A stretch of 64,000 nt of DNA from the NCBI GenBank assembly GCA_963965975.1, contig OZ014421.1, positions 129,001-193,000 on the forward strand, written 5' to 3'. The DNA is from Xestospongia bergquistia. Lineage: Eukaryota > Porifera > Demospongiae > Haplosclerida > Petrosiidae. Both the position numbers and the translations under genes were made by a program. Below are positions 10,901 to 21,348 of this stretch, in pieces (positions within the stretch are counted from its first letter, which is position 1; every line of letters begins with the position of its first letter). The notes beneath the pieces are model-generated. The model saw only the letters and a program-made list of their open reading frames with translations. It did not search any database and was not told the origin of the DNA.

Positions 10901-12385
10901 ATAACTTGTGATATTAACACTCAAATTATAACTAGAGATGGTGATATGTGGATTGGTTATAAAAATGACTCAGACTGTCTTATTGTTTATCCTCATTGCC
11001 CCTTTGATTACTGCAATGATGGAACAGTTCATTTTAAAATCACCTCTCCTCATCCACAGTGTCTTCTCAATCGATCTGGCATACTCTGTGGACAATGTTC
11101 TGAAGGACTTAGTCTCATGTTAGGTTCCAATCAATGTGGACAATGTACTAATAACTACATAGCTCTTATCATTCCATTTGCTTTAGCTGGTATAGCACTG
11201 GTAGCTTTTATCATTGCTTTAAACTTAACTGTGTCTGTGGGTACAATCAATGGACTTATATTCTATGCTAATGTTGTCAAAATATACGAACCCATCTTCT
11301 TTCCCAATGGTCCTGTGAAACTTCTTAGTCAATTCATTTCCTGGCTCAATCTTGATCTGGGTATTGAGACTTGTTTCTTTGATGGTATGGATTCATGCAG
11401 TAAGACATGGCTACAGTTTATTTTTCCAGCGTATGTTTGGTTTCTACTAATACTCATTGTAATATTATCACAATATTCTAGCAAAGTTGTTCGACTTGTT
11501 GGTTCACAAGCAATCCCAGTACTAGCCACTATGATCCTTCTCTCTTATACTAAACTGATACGTACTGTCTTCCAAGCTTTTTATTTCATCAATATTCAAT
11601 GTAATGGTAATAATAATGTCCCATTATTGAGGTGGTACATTGATGCTAATGTCCAATATTTTAGAGGTTATTGTCATCTACCATTGTTCCTGTTCTCACT
11701 GGCTGTACTCATTTTACTAATTGTTCCATACACCTTCTACCTTCTTACAATACCATTACTTGAAGGACCTTTATCAAAATACATGTGTTGCTGCCAAAAG
11801 TTATGGAGATATATGAAACCTTTCTTTGATGCATATGGAGGTCCATATAAGGACAAGTGTCGTTTTTGGACTGGATTTTTACTACTAGTTCGTATTGTCT
11901 CAGCACTAGTTGTGTCTCTAGATATAGAGGCTACTATAAGTTTGGATGTGTTAACATCTCTTTTATTTGTTATTATATCAATGTACTTCCTTTTGACAGG
12001 AATATATCGACATTTACCTTTAGCTTGTCTAGAGATGTCTTTTTTTCTTAATCTCATGATTATAGCTTATGTGAGTGCACAAACCTACAAAACATCAAAT
12101 TCAAGGCAAGTATTAAGTGTTGCTTTAGTAACAGTATCATTTGTAGTATTCTGTGGTATTATCCTCTATCATGTCTGGGATCAACTGTCTAAATCATGTT
12201 TAAAACGACCATTTGCAAAAATTACAAGGGTATTTAAGAAGCCTCCATCAGATCCTGTTACTAATGATGCAGTCATTCCTTTAATGCGTCCTGGATCCCC
12301 TGCTTTAATATGTAATACTAGTTCAGTGAGTGTGGTATCAGTAGTAATGAGACGAGAATCACTACTGGATGATGAAGATGACTAA
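7991..12385 (+). CDS. 13-coil beta-helix membrane protein (tandem copy 2)
   Basis: This gene starts exactly 6096 bases after the gene at 1895. It encodes 1464 residues that differ from copy 1 at a single position that I can see (LQDASTSR instead of LQDSSTSR, just after the last coil). Signal peptide, cap, 13 coils, Cys-rich module, membrane segments and tail are otherwise the same. The near-absence of even synonymous changes points to very recent duplication, ongoing homogenisation or an assembly duplication. The product would be functionally interchangeable with copy 1. Confidence 0.9.
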   Translation: MNWCNIYYITSVILYIYSGYVTASEYYVSAAPNGVPCSNTHLPCHNLSYYTDDYTSYFTDDTIFYFLEGTHILQGTLEIIGVSNITLQGLGHIEQGFHETVMQSTSVIMCSDYNRSGILFISSTNIVLESLTIANCGFSWNLHYIKVSLFFIDINNVALKWVSVQNGSGIGLYLYNAFDVLIANSTFANNGGLKYNADNTVIFYDSQVKRLSRVNIVKSNFTLGLGSGMKFLYFSDNKVEVIIEKSKFSYNTAQYGGGIRITSYAGSGSVEFSNCTIYNNIAQKVGGGVDISLINGSGSIEFSNCTIYDNTAQDGGGTAITSYARSGSIEFSNCTIYDNTAQKIGGGVDISLINGNGSIEFSNCTIYDNTAQNGGGIAITSYAGSGSVEFSNCTIYNNIAQKVGGGVDIFLLDGSGSIEFSNCTIYDNTAQKIGGGVDISLINGSGSIEFSNCTIYDNTAQDGGGTAITSYAGSGSVEFSNCTIYNNIAQKVGGGVDIFLLDGSGSIEFSNCTIYDNTAQKIGGGVDISLINGSGSIEFSNCTIYDNTAQDGGGTAITSYAGSGSIDFSNCTIYDNTAQKVGGGVYIFLHNGSGSIEFSNCTIYDNTAQNSGGGVGIYLFDGSGSIDFSNCTIYNNTAYYGSGLSALQDASTSRIHFTNVSFYFNKVSNKLHKYHSAVLLENIKNVTFDQIDISNHNTTGLLSINSPIMFDRHNTFINNSGINGGGMALYGFSQLLLNQNMNISFANNHASESGGGIFVSQVIDGNDLTICSFKNFPYYNTNNKTMFYFVNNTADISGDVLYGGKISYCLNFDFDHQFHYPQQTGLSVVSSDPIQVCFCESNRQNCSNRNITITAIPGINVNISLATVGNKDGLTKGVIKLITSDRLSSNVQTDNTKLNATCTNVTFKLRAKPSLNTTQVYVTSEGLISELSSNDIHYVKVIEVNIESCPIGFPLINNACSCRSELNTSSITCDINTQIITRDGDMWIGYKNDSDCLIVYPHCPFDYCNDGTVHFKITSPHPQCLLNRSGILCGQCSEGLSLMLGSNQCGQCTNNYIALIIPFALAGIALVAFIIALNLTVSVGTINGLIFYANVVKIYEPIFFPNGPVKLLSQFISWLNLDLGIETCFFDGMDSCSKTWLQFIFPAYVWFLLILIVILSQYSSKVVRLVGSQAIPVLATMILLSYTKLIRTVFQAFYFINIQCNGNNNVPLLRWYIDANVQYFRGYCHLPLFLFSLAVLILLIVPYTFYLLTIPLLEGPLSKYMCCCQKLWRYMKPFFDAYGGPYKDKCRFWTGFLLLVRIVSALVVSLDIEATISLDVLTSLLFVIISMYFLLTGIYRHLPLACLEMSFFLNLMIIAYVSAQTYKTSNSRQVLSVALVTVSFVVFCGIILYHVWDQLSKSCLKRPFAKITRVFKKPPSDPVTNDAVIPLMRPGSPALICNTSSVSVVSVVMRRESLLDDEDD
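8786..9921 (+). repeat. in-frame coil repeats (13 units)
   Basis: Same unit order as in the copy at 2690-3825, including the duplicated 267-bp triplet, so no coil gain or loss has occurred since this duplication. Confidence 0.9.
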
Positions 12386-12405
12386 TGTTTGATTTCTTGA
12401 TATAT

Positions 12406-12411
12406 AATAAA
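12406..12411 (+). other. polyadenylation signal AATAAA
   Basis: Canonical hexamer 20 bases after the stop at 12385. Confidence 0.6.
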
Positions 12412-13958
12412 ATTGTTTGAATTCTACCTCGTAAAACCAATTATGTTTTGATTTGTATAACTTTATTTTTGATGTGTAGTTAACAACAATAACAATATGT
12501 AATGTAAATAATAATATCATAGAAGTGTGTTATTATGTATTACTAAACTTATTATTAATATTGTTTTTGTTATTGTTGTTATTGTTACTTACTGTTCACT
12601 TGTTATTTACTATTAATTATAAAGTAACATTTTATATTATAACTAACTCTTATACTGTTATAAGTACTAGTACTATTTAGTGACATATATCAGTTAACAG
12701 TACAGTTACAACTAATGCACTGGTCACCTCTTACTCTACTCTACATAATAATATAATATTATAGAATTGTATGATAATGTATTAATTAGCTTTGCAGTAT
12801 TATTTTTATTAATGATTATTAACAGGAGCTCATAGGCTCACAAAGGAGGAAGGAGCATACACTATGTATTGCAGCATTGAGCAAAATTACCTTTTGTAAA
12901 TGACCATATAAGGAAATATGGAATTATATTCATAGAGGTATTATAACCCACGTTTACGTATTTTAACCCTTTGATGACTCTTATTGAGCACTTGTTTAGA
13001 ATGATAACATGAAATGACCAGTATTAAATTAGTGGTGGGTCCTTCTTGGTGTAACTTCTATGATGATGTAACTTGTACTATGATGATGACATCACTATGT
13101 GTCATAAGGTTTGGTTTAGGGTGTAAGTGATGGATTTAGATGATGTCATTTTGACTCTTATTGAGCACTTGTTTAGAATAATAACATGACATGACCAGTA
13201 ATTACTGGTTCATTTCAAATATCTATTCTTAAAGAAAATGATGACACATTAGTTACTATAGCAACAATCCTACATTAAACTTTAATTCTTGAGTCTCATA
13301 AACCAATCCCTCATTCTTTAAATAATAAATGAGTGTCCTGTATTATAATTCTAACATAATATGTATACAATAGAATATGTATATGAATTATTACTATTAT
13401 ATCTAATATCTACTAATCATGTCAGGTTACTTCAGTATTTTGTAGTTAGCCCCTCCCATAACTACTGATGACACTGTTGAATTTAATTTCTACTACTGTT
13501 GCAACATTCTAAGAGACAGCTCATGCTCTGCACTTCATTTCATTGAGTGATTGAAAGTAGAATTGGAATGTCTGCTTTTGGCTTTTGTAAGCAACTAACT
13601 AACATCATTTATTGTGTACTTACAAGGACAAATACCATTCACTATATAGTTAATATATAGTTACAATATTACACTACACAAATGATGTCATAATCACAGT
13701 AATTTAATTTGTATAGTTACTAGAATTCTTATGAAATTATTATAGCTACTAGTAGAGTATTCATTCTTTAGATATTATATTTAAAAGTATTTCATCAAAC
13801 ATGACCAGTAATCACAAAGCTATGATAACTACATGAATTTCTGATAAATTCTATAGTAACACCTTGTTGTAAGTCACAAATTGGTTACCTATAATAGTTC
13901 ACTTACATCCCTTTTATACCAAACTATATGAATTACTATGGTATTCACAAGAAGTGAT

Positions 13959-13988
13959 GTCAATATATAGTATTTCCAGTTATAAAAG
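13959..13988 (+). promoter_or_regulatory. core promoter with TATAAAAG at 13981-13988
   Basis: Same TGATGTCA-TATA arrangement, 106 bases before the ATG at 14087. Confidence 0.6.
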
Positions 13989-14086
13989 GCTGCAGTTATA
14001 CAACTTAAATTATCTTGTTTGTTCATCAGTTTGACATTAATTCTCTATTGTTCATCTGATCTTTCACTGTTGAATCTACTGTCATC

Positions 14087-17000
14087 ATGAACTGGTGTAA
14101 TATATATTATATAACATCAGTTATACTGTATATCTACAGTGGATATGTTACTGCTTCTGAGTATTATGTCTCTGCAGCTCCTAATGGAGTACCTTGTTCT
14201 AATACTCACCTACCTTGTCACAACCTCTCCTACTATACTGATGATTATACATCTTACTTCACTGATGACACAATCTTCTACTTCCTAGAGGGAACTCATA
14301 TTCTACAAGGTACATTGGAGATCATTGGTGTAAGCAATATAACTCTACAGGGACTGGGTCACATAGAACAAGGCTTTCATGAGACAGTTATGCAATCTAC
14401 CTCAGTAATAATGTGTAGTGATTACAACAGAAGTGGTATACTATTTATTAGTAGCACAAATATTGTATTGGAGTCATTAACAATAGCAAACTGTGGGTTT
14501 AGCTGGAATTTGCATTATATAAAGGTTAGCTTATTCTTTATTGACATCAACAATGTTGCTTTAAAATGGGTATCAGTCCAGAATGGTTCTGGTATTGGAC
14601 TTTATCTTTACAATGCTTTTGATGTGTTAATTGCTAATTCAACATTTGCTAATAATGGAGGTCTTAAGTATAATGCAGACAATACAGTAATTTTCTATGA
14701 TAGTCAGGTTAAAAGACTGTCCAGAGTTAATATTGTGAAATCAAATTTTACACTGGGCTTAGGAAGTGGCATGAAGTTTTTGTATTTTAGTGATAATAAA
14801 GTTGAGGTAATCATTGAAAAAAGTAAATTTTCATATAATACTGCTCAATATGGAGGAGGAATTAGAATTACTTCTTATGCTGGAAGTGGTAGTGTTGAGT
14901 TCAGTAACTGCACTATATACAACAATATTGCTCAGAAGGTTGGAGGAGGAGTGGACATTTCTTTAATTAATGGAAGTGGTAGTATTGAGTTCAGTAACTG
15001 CACTATATATGACAATACTGCTCAGGATGGAGGAGGAACTGCAATTACTTCTTATGCTAGAAGTGGTAGTATTGAGTTCAGTAACTGCACTATATATGAC
15101 AATACTGCTCAGAAGATTGGAGGAGGAGTGGACATTTCTTTAATTAATGGAAATGGTAGTATTGAGTTCAGTAACTGCACTATATATGACAATACTGCTC
15201 AAAATGGAGGAGGAATTGCGATTACTTCTTATGCTGGAAGTGGTAGTGTTGAGTTCAGTAACTGCACTATATACAACAATATTGCTCAGAAGGTTGGAGG
15301 AGGAGTGGACATTTTTTTACTTGATGGAAGTGGTAGTATTGAGTTCAGTAACTGCACTATATATGACAATACTGCTCAGAAGATTGGAGGAGGAGTGGAC
15401 ATTTCTTTAATTAATGGAAGTGGTAGTATTGAGTTCAGTAACTGCACTATATATGACAATACTGCTCAGGATGGAGGAGGAACTGCAATTACTTCTTATG
15501 CTGGAAGTGGTAGTGTTGAGTTCAGTAACTGCACTATATACAACAATATTGCTCAGAAGGTTGGAGGAGGAGTGGACATTTTTTTACTTGATGGAAGTGG
15601 TAGTATTGAGTTCAGTAACTGCACTATATATGACAATACTGCTCAGAAGATTGGAGGAGGAGTGGACATTTCTTTAATTAATGGAAGTGGTAGTATTGAG
15701 TTCAGTAACTGCACTATATATGACAATACTGCTCAGGATGGAGGAGGAACTGCAATTACTTCTTATGCTGGAAGTGGTAGTATTGACTTCAGTAACTGCA
15801 CTATATACGACAATACTGCTCAGAAGGTTGGAGGAGGAGTGTACATTTTTTTACATAATGGAAGTGGTAGTATTGAGTTCAGTAACTGCACTATATATGA
15901 CAATACTGCTCAGAATAGTGGAGGAGGAGTGGGCATTTATTTGTTTGATGGAAGTGGTAGTATTGACTTCAGTAACTGCACTATATACAACAATACTGCA
16001 TACTATGGATCAGGTCTCAGTGCTTTACAAGATGCTTCAACAAGTAGGATTCATTTTACAAATGTTTCGTTTTATTTCAATAAAGTATCAAACAAGCTTC
16101 ATAAATATCATTCTGCTGTGTTACTAGAAAACATTAAAAATGTTACTTTTGACCAAATTGACATCAGTAATCATAACACAACTGGTTTACTCAGTATCAA
16201 TAGCCCAATAATGTTTGATAGACATAATACATTTATAAACAATTCTGGCATTAATGGTGGGGGCATGGCTTTATATGGATTCTCCCAATTATTACTAAAT
16301 CAGAATATGAACATATCATTTGCCAATAATCATGCCAGTGAGTCAGGTGGGGGAATCTTTGTGTCACAAGTTATTGATGGCAACGACTTGACAATTTGTT
16401 CCTTTAAGAATTTTCCTTATTATAATACTAATAATAAGACAATGTTTTATTTTGTCAATAATACAGCTGATATATCTGGTGATGTCTTGTATGGAGGGAA
16501 AATCTCTTATTGTCTAAACTTTGACTTTGATCACCAATTTCATTACCCTCAACAAACAGGTCTATCAGTAGTATCATCAGATCCTATTCAAGTGTGCTTT
16601 TGTGAATCAAACAGACAAAATTGCTCTAATAGAAACATCACTATAACTGCAATACCTGGAATTAATGTCAATATATCGCTAGCTACTGTTGGTAATAAAG
16701 ATGGCTTAACAAAGGGTGTGATAAAATTGATAACATCAGATAGATTATCATCCAATGTTCAAACTGACAATACTAAACTAAATGCAACTTGTACCAATGT
16801 AACCTTTAAGTTAAGAGCAAAACCTTCATTGAATACAACACAAGTCTATGTAACATCTGAAGGTTTAATCAGTGAACTTTCATCTAATGACATTCACTAT
16901 GTTAAAGTCATTGAAGTTAACATTGAGTCCTGTCCAATTGGGTTTCCATTAATAAATAATGCTTGCAGTTGTAGATCTGAATTAAATACATCTTCAATAA

Positions 17001-18481
17001 CTTGTGATATTAACACTCAAATTATAACTAGAGATGGTGATATGTGGATTGGTTATAAAAATGACTCAGACTGTCTTATTGTTTATCCTCATTGCCCCTT
17101 TGATTACTGCAATGATGGAACAGTTCATTTTAAAATCACTTCTCCTGATCCACAGTGTCTTCTCAATCGATCTGGCATACTCTGTGGACAATGTTCTGAA
17201 GGACTTAGTCTCATGTTAGGTTCCAATCAATGTGGACAATGTACTAATAACTACATAGCTCTTATCATTCCATTTGCTTTAGCTGGTATAGCACTGGTAG
17301 CTTTTATCATTGCTTTAAACTTAACTGTGTCTGTGGGTACAATCAATGGACTTATATTCTATGCTAATGTTGTCAAAATATACGAACCCATCTTCTTTCC
17401 CAATGGTCCTGTGAAACTTCTTAGTCAATTCATTTCCTGGCTCAATCTTGATCTGGGTATTGAGACTTGTTTCTTTGATGGTATGGATTCTTGCAGTAAG
17501 ACATGGCTACAGTTTATTTTTCCAGCGTATGTTTGGTTTCTACTAATACTCATTGTAATATTATCACAATATTCTAGCAAAGTTGTTCGACTTGTTGGTT
17601 CACAAGCAATCCCAGTACTAGCCACTATGATCCTTCTCTCTTATACTAAACTGATACGTACTGTCTTCCAAGCTTTTTATTTCATCAATATTCAATGTAA
17701 TGGTAATAATAATGTCCCATTATTGAGGTGGTACATTGATGCTAATGTCCAATATTTTAGAGGTTATTGTCATCTACCATTGTTCCTGTTCTCACTGGCT
17801 GTACTCATTTTACTAATTGTTCCATACACCTTCTACCTTCTTACAATACCATTACTTGAAGGACCTTTATCAAAATACATGTGTTGCTGCCAAAAGTTAT
17901 GGAGATATATGAAACCTTTCTTTGATGCATATGGAGGTCCATATAAGGACAAGTGTCGTTTTTGGACTGGATTTTTACTACTAGTTCGTATTGTCTCAGC
18001 ACTAGTTGTGTCTCTAGATATAGAGGCTACTATAAGTTTGGATGTGTTAACATCTCTTTTATTTGTTATTATATCAATGTACTTCCTTTTGACAGGAATA
18101 TATCGACATTTACCTTTAGCTTGTCTAGAGATGTCTTTTTTTCTTAATCTCATGATTATAGCTTATGTGAGTGCACAAACCTACAAAACATCAAATTCAA
18201 GGCAAGTATTAAGTGTTGCTTTAGTAACAGTATCATTTGTAGTATTCTGTGGTATTATCCTCTATCATGTCTGGGATCAACTGTCTAAATCATGTTTAAA
18301 ACGACCATTTGCAAAAATTACAAGGGTATTTAAGAAGCCTCCATCAGATCCTGTTACTAATGATGCAGTCATTCCTTTAATGCGTCCTGGATCCCCTGCT
18401 TTAATATGTAATACTAGTTCAGTGAGTGTGGTATCAGTAGTAATGAGACGAGAATCACTACTGGATGATGAAGATGACTAA
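14087..18481 (+). CDS. 13-coil beta-helix membrane protein (tandem copy 3)
   Basis: The third member of the exact 6096-bp series, with 1464 residues. Visible differences are LQDASTSR (shared with copy 2) and a His-to-Asp change in the Cys-rich juxtamembrane module (TSPDPQC instead of TSPHPQC). The TSPDPQC form is also found in the genes at 27276, 39809 and 45946, which suggests a short gene-conversion tract or retained ancestral state. All domains are intact. Confidence 0.9.
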   Translation: MNWCNIYYITSVILYIYSGYVTASEYYVSAAPNGVPCSNTHLPCHNLSYYTDDYTSYFTDDTIFYFLEGTHILQGTLEIIGVSNITLQGLGHIEQGFHETVMQSTSVIMCSDYNRSGILFISSTNIVLESLTIANCGFSWNLHYIKVSLFFIDINNVALKWVSVQNGSGIGLYLYNAFDVLIANSTFANNGGLKYNADNTVIFYDSQVKRLSRVNIVKSNFTLGLGSGMKFLYFSDNKVEVIIEKSKFSYNTAQYGGGIRITSYAGSGSVEFSNCTIYNNIAQKVGGGVDISLINGSGSIEFSNCTIYDNTAQDGGGTAITSYARSGSIEFSNCTIYDNTAQKIGGGVDISLINGNGSIEFSNCTIYDNTAQNGGGIAITSYAGSGSVEFSNCTIYNNIAQKVGGGVDIFLLDGSGSIEFSNCTIYDNTAQKIGGGVDISLINGSGSIEFSNCTIYDNTAQDGGGTAITSYAGSGSVEFSNCTIYNNIAQKVGGGVDIFLLDGSGSIEFSNCTIYDNTAQKIGGGVDISLINGSGSIEFSNCTIYDNTAQDGGGTAITSYAGSGSIDFSNCTIYDNTAQKVGGGVYIFLHNGSGSIEFSNCTIYDNTAQNSGGGVGIYLFDGSGSIDFSNCTIYNNTAYYGSGLSALQDASTSRIHFTNVSFYFNKVSNKLHKYHSAVLLENIKNVTFDQIDISNHNTTGLLSINSPIMFDRHNTFINNSGINGGGMALYGFSQLLLNQNMNISFANNHASESGGGIFVSQVIDGNDLTICSFKNFPYYNTNNKTMFYFVNNTADISGDVLYGGKISYCLNFDFDHQFHYPQQTGLSVVSSDPIQVCFCESNRQNCSNRNITITAIPGINVNISLATVGNKDGLTKGVIKLITSDRLSSNVQTDNTKLNATCTNVTFKLRAKPSLNTTQVYVTSEGLISELSSNDIHYVKVIEVNIESCPIGFPLINNACSCRSELNTSSITCDINTQIITRDGDMWIGYKNDSDCLIVYPHCPFDYCNDGTVHFKITSPDPQCLLNRSGILCGQCSEGLSLMLGSNQCGQCTNNYIALIIPFALAGIALVAFIIALNLTVSVGTINGLIFYANVVKIYEPIFFPNGPVKLLSQFISWLNLDLGIETCFFDGMDSCSKTWLQFIFPAYVWFLLILIVILSQYSSKVVRLVGSQAIPVLATMILLSYTKLIRTVFQAFYFINIQCNGNNNVPLLRWYIDANVQYFRGYCHLPLFLFSLAVLILLIVPYTFYLLTIPLLEGPLSKYMCCCQKLWRYMKPFFDAYGGPYKDKCRFWTGFLLLVRIVSALVVSLDIEATISLDVLTSLLFVIISMYFLLTGIYRHLPLACLEMSFFLNLMIIAYVSAQTYKTSNSRQVLSVALVTVSFVVFCGIILYHVWDQLSKSCLKRPFAKITRVFKKPPSDPVTNDAVIPLMRPGSPALICNTSSVSVVSVVMRRESLLDDEDD
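14882..16017 (+). repeat. in-frame coil repeats (13 units)
   Basis: Identical unit order to the two preceding genes. Confidence 0.9.
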
Positions 18482-18501
18482 TGTTTGATTTCTTGATATA
18501 T

Positions 18502-18507
18502 AATAAA
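18502..18507 (+). other. polyadenylation signal AATAAA
   Basis: Canonical hexamer 20 bases after the stop at 18481. Confidence 0.6.
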
Positions 18508-20060
18508 ATTGTTTGAATTCTACCTCGTAAAACCAATTATGTTTTGATTTGTATAACTTTATTTTTGATGTGTAGTTAACAACAATAACAATATGTAATG
18601 TAAATAATAATATCATAGAAGTGTGTTATTATGTATTACTAAACTTATTATTAATATTGTTTTTGTTATTGTTGTTATTGTTACTTACTGTTCACTTGTT
18701 ATTTACTATTAATTATAAAGTAACATTTTATATTATAACTAACTCTTATACTGTTATAAGTACTAGTACTATTTAGTGACATATATCAGTTAACAGTACA
18801 GTTACAACTAATGCACTGGTCACCTCTTACTCTACTCTACATAATAATATAATATTATAGAATTGTATGATAATGTATTAATTAGCTTTGCAGTATTATT
18901 TTTATTAATGATTATTAACAGGAGCTCATAGGCTCACAAAGGAGGAAGGAGCATACACTATGTATTGCAGCATTGAGCAAAATTACCTTTTGTAAATGAC
19001 CATATAAGGAAATATGGAATTATATTCATAGAGGTATTATAACCCACGTTTACGTATTTTAACCCTTTGATGACTCTTATTGAGCACTTGTTTAGAATGA
19101 TAACATGAAATGACCAGTATTAAATTAGTGGTGGGTCCTTCTTGGTGTAACTTCTATGATGATGTAACTTGTACTATGATGATGACATCACTATGTGTCA
19201 TAAGGTTTGGTTTAGGGTGTAAGTGATGGATTTAGATGATGTCATTTTGACTCTTATTGAGCACTTGTTTAGAATAATAACATGACATGACCAGTAATTA
19301 CTGGTTCATTTCAAATATCTATTCTTAAAGAAAATGATGACACATTAGTTACTATAGCAACAATCCTACATTAAACTTTAATTCTTGAGTCTCATAAACC
19401 AATCCCTCATTCTTTACATAATAAATGAGTGTCCTGTATTATAATTCTAACATAATATGTATACAATAGAATATGTATATGAACTATTACTATTATATCT
19501 AATATCTACTAATCATGTCAGGTTACTTCAGTATTTTGTAGTTAGCCCCTCCCATAACTACTGATGACACTGTTGAATTTAATTTCTACTACTGTTGCAA
19601 CATTCTAAGAGACAGCTCATGCTCTGCACTTCATTTCATTGAGTGATTGAAAGTAGAATTGGAATTGGAATGTCTGCTTTTGGCTTTTGTAAGCAACTAA
19701 CTAACATCATTTATTGTGTACTTACAAGGACAAATACCATTCACTATATAGCTAATATATAGTTACAATATTAGACTACACAAATGATGTCATAATCACA
19801 GTAATTTAATTTGTATAGTTACTAGAATTCTTATGAAATTATTATAGCTATTAGTAGAGTATTCATTCTTTAGATATTATATTTAAAAGTATTTCATCAA
19901 ACATGACCAGTAATCACAAAGTTATGATAACTACATGAATTTCTCATAGATTCTATAGTAACACCTTGTTGTAAGTCACAAATTGGTTACCTAGAATAGT
20001 TCACTTACATCCCTTTTATACCAAACTATATGAATTACTATGGTATTCACAAGAAGTGAT

Positions 20061-20090
20061 GTCAATATATAGTATTTCCAGTTATAAAAG
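20061..20090 (+). promoter_or_regulatory. core promoter of the stub, TATAAAAG at 20083-20090
   Basis: Intact TGATGTCA and TATA elements 105 bases before the stub ATG at 20188, so the truncated start could still be transcribed. Confidence 0.5.
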
Positions 20091-20187
20091 GCTGTAATAA
20101 TACAACTTAAATTATCTTATTTGTTCATCAGTTTGACATTAATTCTCTATTGTTCATCTGATCTTTACTGTTAAATCTACTGTCATC

Positions 20188-20280
20188 ATGAACTGGTGTC
20201 ATATCTATTATATAACATCATTTATACTGTATATCTACAGTGATAGATTGATAGGTTTTGAAGATTTTCTTCTAAAGTGA
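20188..20280 (+). pseudogene. signal-peptide stub of the family (30 codons)
   Basis: The frame begins MNWCHIYYIT, continues through the signal-peptide core to LYIYS, then leaves homology. It reads RLIGFEDFLLK from sequence that is elsewhere intergenic (compare 33443-33475) and stops. The promoter and start codon are intact but the ectodomain is lost. Equivalent stubs lie at 38550 and 52324. Its length (93 bases) and end are the same in all three. It is probably non-functional as a protein. A spliced 5' exon cannot be excluded. Confidence 0.6.
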
Positions 20281-20283
20281 CCA

Positions 20284-20516
20284 CACTGTAAAAATTAAAT
20301 TGTTATTTTAACAATTACTTTGTAGTTTACATCAGTGGGTTACTATGATATATAGAATTTTTGCGAATTACTCATTGTGTAATTTCTCGGTATGTTGTAC
20401 TTTTACATGCCAACAAATTACACAATGAGTAATTCACATAAATTCTATATTCCATAGTAACCCACTGATGTAAACTACAAAGTAATTGTTAAAATAACAA
20501 TTTAATTTTTACAGTG
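20284..20516. mobile_element. 233-bp foldback MITE, copy 1
   Basis: The ends are CACTGTAAAAATT and AATTTTTACAGTG. The outer 64 bases of the two arms are perfectly complementary and pairing continues with few mismatches to a short central loop. CA is duplicated on each side (20282-20283 and 20517-20518). The uninterrupted site is present at 52411-52425 (AAGTGACCACTAATT), which proves insertion and fixes the borders. CACTG ends with a 2-bp duplication resemble CACTA/EnSpm-type elements. No transposase is encoded, so it is non-autonomous. Confidence 0.85.
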
Positions 20517-20823
20517 CACTAATTATAAAGTTATTGTAACTCTGTCTACTTTCAATAGATTCTCTAGTAAAACATCAGTTATATGCTAAACTACATGAAT
20601 TACTATGGTATTCATAAGGTTTTATAATATTATTTATTATTGTATTGTTTTATTATTATTAATAGTGTTTATTGTTACAAAATTAATTATAATCAACAGT
20701 TGATATTAATAATGTATTGTTCATTATAAAGACATTATATTTAATTATTTTCAAAATAAAGATGATATGATTATTAATTACCAGTTAATATTAATTATCT
20801 TTAATAAAATGAATGACACATTA

Positions 20824-20837
20824 GTTACCATGGCAAC
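20824..20837. promoter_or_regulatory. perfect X-box palindrome GTTACCATGGCAAC
   Basis: Matches the consensus for RFX transcription factors (two GTNRCC half-sites in inverted orientation). It lies 623 bases upstream of the ATG at 21447. RFX control is inferred; the palindrome could also be part of an old repeat. Confidence 0.45.
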
Positions 20838-21318
20838 AAATGTCAAATAAACTTTATTCTTTGGTCTCATAAACCAGATTCTCATTCTTTACATAATAAG
20901 TGAAATTGAATGTTTATTGAAATTGGGATGTCCGCCTTGGGCTTTTGTAAGCAACTAACTAACATCATTTATTGTGTACTTACAAGGACAAATACCATTC
21001 ACTATATAGTTAATATATAGTTACAATATTAGACTACACAAATGATGTCATAATCACAGTAATTTAATTTGTATAGTTACTAGAATTCTTATGAAATTAT
21101 TATAGCTATTAGTAGAGTATTCATTCTTTAGATATTATATTTAAAAGTATTTCATCAAACATGACCAGTAATCACAAAGTTATGATAACTACATGAATTT
21201 CTCATAGATTCTATAGTAACACCTTGTTGTAAGTCACAAATTGGTTACCTAGAATAGTTCACTTACATCCCTTTTATACCAAACTATATGAATTACTATG
21301 GTATTCACAAGAAGTGAT

Positions 21319-21348
21319 GTCAATATATAGTATTTCCAGTTATAAAAG
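21319..21348 (+). promoter_or_regulatory. core promoter with TATAAAAG at 21341-21348
   Basis: TGATGTCA and TATA box 106 bases before the ATG at 21447. Confidence 0.6.

Larger units (their letters stand above)
12386..14086. other. intergenic spacer, long form (1701 bp)
   Basis: Same length as 6290-7990, with only scattered base changes (for example TTCTACCTCG instead of TTTTACCTCA near 12421). The X-box-like variant is at 13252-13265. No gene is seen. Confidence 0.7.
18482..20187. other. intergenic spacer leading to a truncated gene start
   Basis: Colinear with the 1701-base spacers plus a 6-base GGAATT duplication near 19661. It ends in a complete promoter copy, but the coding sequence that follows is only a 30-codon stub. 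No other gene is visible. Confidence 0.7.
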
